From Thermomicrobiales bacterium (lineage in GTDB: Bacteria > Chloroflexota > Chloroflexia > Thermomicrobiales > UBA6265): DNA of 6,189 nucleotides. The notes under the pieces were generated by a model that worked only from the letters and a program-made list of their open reading frames with translations, was not told where the DNA came from and ran no database searches. Numbering within the stretch: the first letter of the stretch is position 1; the number at the start of each line of letters is the position of its first letter. Below are positions 4,358 through 6,189 of this stretch, piece by piece. The stretch spans positions 1 to 6,189 of the forward strand of contig JADLCW010000308.1 in assembly GCA_020847015.1 (NCBI GenBank). Reading direction: 5' to 3'. Position numbers and translations under genes: made by a program.

Positions 4358-6066
4358 TGCCTCCGCTACGCTGGATCGACCCGCCGCCGCTGCCGCCCGA
4401 ATTGCCCTGTCTTCACGACGATCCGCTGCTGCACGCGCTGCTTGCGGCGCGAGTTGCCGATCGCGCCGCCGCCGGCAGGTTTCTGGACGCCGCGATGCGT
4501 CCGCTGCCAGATCCATTCGTGCTGCCGGGCATGGACGCCGCAGTCGAGCGCGTGCGGCAGGCGATCGCGCGCAAGGAAACCGTCGCCATCTACGGCGACT
4601 ACGACGCCGACGGGGTGACCTCGGCCGCTATCGCGGCGCTGGCGCTGCGCGCCGCTTCCGGCGGGGTCGTGCCGGCTGCGATATCGTTACCCACGCGCGA
4701 GTGGGGATACGGGTTGCACGGACCCGAGATCGAGCGATTGGCCGAGCGCGGCGTTACGCTGCTTCTGGCGGTCGATTGCGGCGGCAGCGATCGCGCCGAA
4801 GTCGCGCTGGCGCGCTCCCACGGCATGGACGTGGTCATCGTCGACCACCACGACATGCCCGATGGCGCCCCGGAGGGAGCCATCGTCGTGTCGACCCGGG
4901 TGCGACCGGGCGCGCCCTACGCCGATTTGTCGGCGGCTGGGTTAGCGTTGCTGTTGGCGAGTGGGCTGGCGCGCCACGGACTGGATGTGGGCAACGGTCC
5001 CGGTCAGGAACCGCGCGGTTTGCTGGATCTGGCGATGATCGGCACGGTGGCCGATGTGTGCGATCTGCGCGGCGCAACGCGCGCCATCGTGCGCGATGGA
5101 TTGCGTCAAATGCGCGTGCAGCCGCGGCCGGGTTTGCTCGCGTTGACCAAGGCGATCGGGCTCGAGCCGGCTAAACTCGACAGCCGGGCCATCGGTCGCC
5201 GCATCGGTCCGGCCATTAACGCTCCCGGTCGTGCCGGCAATCCGCGTCCAGCACTCGATTTGCTGCTGGCCGACGATATTTGGACTGCCAACGGCCACGC
5301 CGCCGAGGCGCTGGCGGCGCTCGCCACGATCCGCTCCGAGCGGGCGCGCCTGCTGGAACGCGAACTGGATCGAGTGACGACCGACCCCGACGAGCGGGAG
5401 CGACCGGTGCTGGTGGTGGCGTGCGATGACTGCCCGCATGGGATAGCTGGCACGTTGGCGGGGGAGTTGGTCAAAGCGGTGCAGCGACCCGTCGTGGTGC
5501 TCAGCCGCGACGGCGACTTCTATCGTGGCTCCGCGCGCAGCCACGGCGAATTCGATATGGGCGGCGCGTTGCGTTCGGCGGCGGAGCTGCTGGTGCGCAC
5601 CGGCGGCCACCGCAAAGCGGCCGGCCTGGTCGTGCACGAGGACCGGGTCGCAGACCTGCGGGATTGGCTGGGGCGGTGCGCCGCGGCAGCCGGAGTGGCG
5701 GCGCTGGAGCCGGCCATCCAGATCGACGCCGACATCGCGCTTGAGCGCGTAGCGCTGCCGACGATCGCGCTGCTCGATCGATTGCGCCCGTTCGGCGAGG
5801 GAAACCCGGAGCCGCTGCTGCGCGTGCGCGGGGCGGTGGCCGACGACCGGCGCGTTATAGGGAGTGATGGCCGCCATCTGAAGTTGCGCTTGCGGGGACC
5901 GCTCGGGCCAGTGGATGCGGTGGGGTGGGGGATGGCCGATCGGCTGCCGGAGATCGCGGGAGCGCCGCGCCTCGATCTGGTCGGTCGGCTTGGCCGCAAC
6001 GAATGGAACGGTCGGCGCATGGCCCAGCTCCTCCTGGAGGATCTGCGCCCGGCAATGGAGCTCTAA
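4357..6066 (+). CDS. recJ: Single-stranded-DNA-specific 5'-3' exonuclease RecJ
   Basis: Metal-dependent nuclease of the DHH superfamily that degrades single-stranded DNA 5' to 3' in recombination and mismatch repair, in the cytoplasm. The protein is 569 residues, a normal RecJ length. The DHH domain has motif I IYGDYDADGVTS (78-89; D81, D83, D85), motif II AVDCG (D140), motif III IVDHHDMPD (D163, H164, H165) and motif IV GTVADVCDL (D233). GPAINAPGRAGNP (284-296) matches the RecJ NAxGR segment. The DHHA1 part has GSARSHGEFDMGGAL (391-405) and GGHRKAAGL (416-424). A C-terminal OB-fold-like region with RPFGEGNPEP (477-486) follows. All metal ligands are present. Variant points are CGG instead of the usual CGI after motif II, STR where NPK-like residues are common (near 179-181), and CPHGIAG where a WHxGVIG-like segment is usual. 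The ATG at 4357 has GAGG 5 nt upstream and starts just before family homology; an in-frame ATG at 4237 would add 40 unrelated residues. It is divergent from the transpeptidase gene. Confidence 0.95.
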   Translation: MPPLRWIDPPPLPPELPCLHDDPLLHALLAARVADRAAAGRFLDAAMRPLPDPFVLPGMDAAVERVRQAIARKETVAIYGDYDADGVTSAAIAALALRAASGGVVPAAISLPTREWGYGLHGPEIERLAERGVTLLLAVDCGGSDRAEVALARSHGMDVVIVDHHDMPDGAPEGAIVVSTRVRPGAPYADLSAAGLALLLASGLARHGLDVGNGPGQEPRGLLDLAMIGTVADVCDLRGATRAIVRDGLRQMRVQPRPGLLALTKAIGLEPAKLDSRAIGRRIGPAINAPGRAGNPRPALDLLLADDIWTANGHAAEALAALATIRSERARLLERELDRVTTDPDERERPVLVVACDDCPHGIAGTLAGELVKAVQRPVVVLSRDGDFYRGSARSHGEFDMGGALRSAAELLVRTGGHRKAAGLVVHEDRVADLRDWLGRCAAAAGVAALEPAIQIDADIALERVALPTIALLDRLRPFGEGNPEPLLRVRGAVADDRRVIGSDGRHLKLRLRGPLGPVDAVGWGMADRLPEIAGAPRLDLVGRLGRNEWNGRRMAQLLLEDLRPAMEL

Positions 6067-6071
6067 GTAGG

Positions 6072-6100
6072 TTGACGTGAGTTTCTGGAGAGGATAGGGT
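6072..6100 (+). promoter_or_regulatory. Predicted vegetative promoter of the gene downstream of recJ
   Basis: TTGACG (6072-6077) and TAGGGT (6095-6100) are separated by exactly 17 nt, a full match to the high-GC TTGACR-(16-18)-TAGRRT consensus. It begins 6 nt after the recJ stop and would start transcription near 6107, giving a leader of about 20 nt containing the AAGGAGG site. The next gene therefore need not rely on recJ transcription. Confidence 0.6.
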
Positions 6101-6112
6101 GCGCGTCTCGCG

Positions 6113-6119
6113 AAGGAGG
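6113..6119 (+). promoter_or_regulatory. Ribosome binding site of the last, partial gene
   Basis: AAGGAGG is a full Shine-Dalgarno match 7 nt before the ATG at 6127. It is the main evidence that a real gene starts so close to the window edge. Confidence 0.7.
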
Positions 6120-6126
6120 CCCGCCG

Positions 6127-6189
6127 ATGCTCTTTCCGCTGACCGACGATCAGCGGCGTGACTTGATGGAGGCGATGACCGCCACCTCA
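6127..6189 (+). CDS. 5' end of an unrecognised gene (first 21 codons)
   Basis: An ATG with an ideal ribosome binding site and a strong predicted promoter opens a frame still uninterrupted at the window edge. The visible residues begin MLFPLTDDQRRDLMEAM, a hydrophilic, probably helical N-terminus with no signal peptide. That is too little to name a family. It shares orientation with recJ and starts 60 nt after its stop, but the promoter suggests a separate transcription unit. Confidence 0.65.
   Translation, partial: MLFPLTDDQRRDLMEAMTATS

Noticed and set aside
4169..4516. N-terminal extension of the L,D-transpeptidase frame up to an ATG at 4516
   Set aside because: The extension is Arg/Ala-rich, runs antisense into the recJ start, and would bury the signal peptide more than 100 residues inside the protein.
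4942..5877. A 311-codon minus-strand open frame within recJ
   Set aside because: recJ is intact with all catalytic motifs; the antisense frame has no recognisable domain or ribosome binding site.
1..6189. CRISPR arrays, tRNA or rRNA genes, insertion sequences, phage or toxin-antitoxin modules
   Set aside because: I saw no regularly spaced direct repeats, cloverleaf or ribosomal RNA signatures, transposase motifs or terminal repeats; nearly all of the window is accounted for by five coding regions.

Overview
The window is GC-rich DNA with ordinary bacterial gene packing. It most likely comes from a Chloroflexota bacterium of the Thermomicrobia/Sphaerobacter kind, though this is inferred from protein style and not proven. 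The clues are GC-rich codon use, a cell-wall enzyme carrying two ETGH...PITEEF...QYFE repeats of a type I associate with Chloroflexota surface proteins, and promoter-like boxes that fit a TTGACR-(16-18)-TAGRRT consensus as in other high-GC bacteria.

Layout: the left two thirds is a leftward (minus-strand) block. Read in its own direction it runs: a secreted L,D-transpeptidase (2900-4168), a long-chain ChrA chromate transporter (1652-2872, only 27 nt after the transpeptidase stop), a 120-nt gap with a promoter, a palindrome and a leader hairpin, then the secreted substrate-binding protein of an Opp/Dpp-type ABC transporter (1-1531; its C-terminus lies beyond the left edge). The right third is rightward: recJ (4357-6066), then a promoter and the first 21 codons of an unrecognised gene (6127 onward). 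The transpeptidase and recJ are divergent, sharing about 190 nt that hold an inverted repeat and a 24-codon leader ORF ending on the recJ start codon. No stretch longer than 300 nt lacks a gene.

How the genes work together: the leftward genes all act at the envelope (peptidoglycan cross-linking, anion transport, solute or peptide capture), but nothing shows a shared pathway. The transpeptidase and chrA may be cotranscribed; the binding protein appears to have its own promoter and probably heads a transporter operon continuing to the left. recJ is a housekeeping repair gene. I found no RNA gene, insertion sequence, CRISPR array, prophage or clearly new system. The most checkable oddities are in the regulatory stretches: a 12-bp perfect palindrome over a -35 box, hairpins bracketing the chrA start, and the inverted repeat plus stop-start overlap before recJ.
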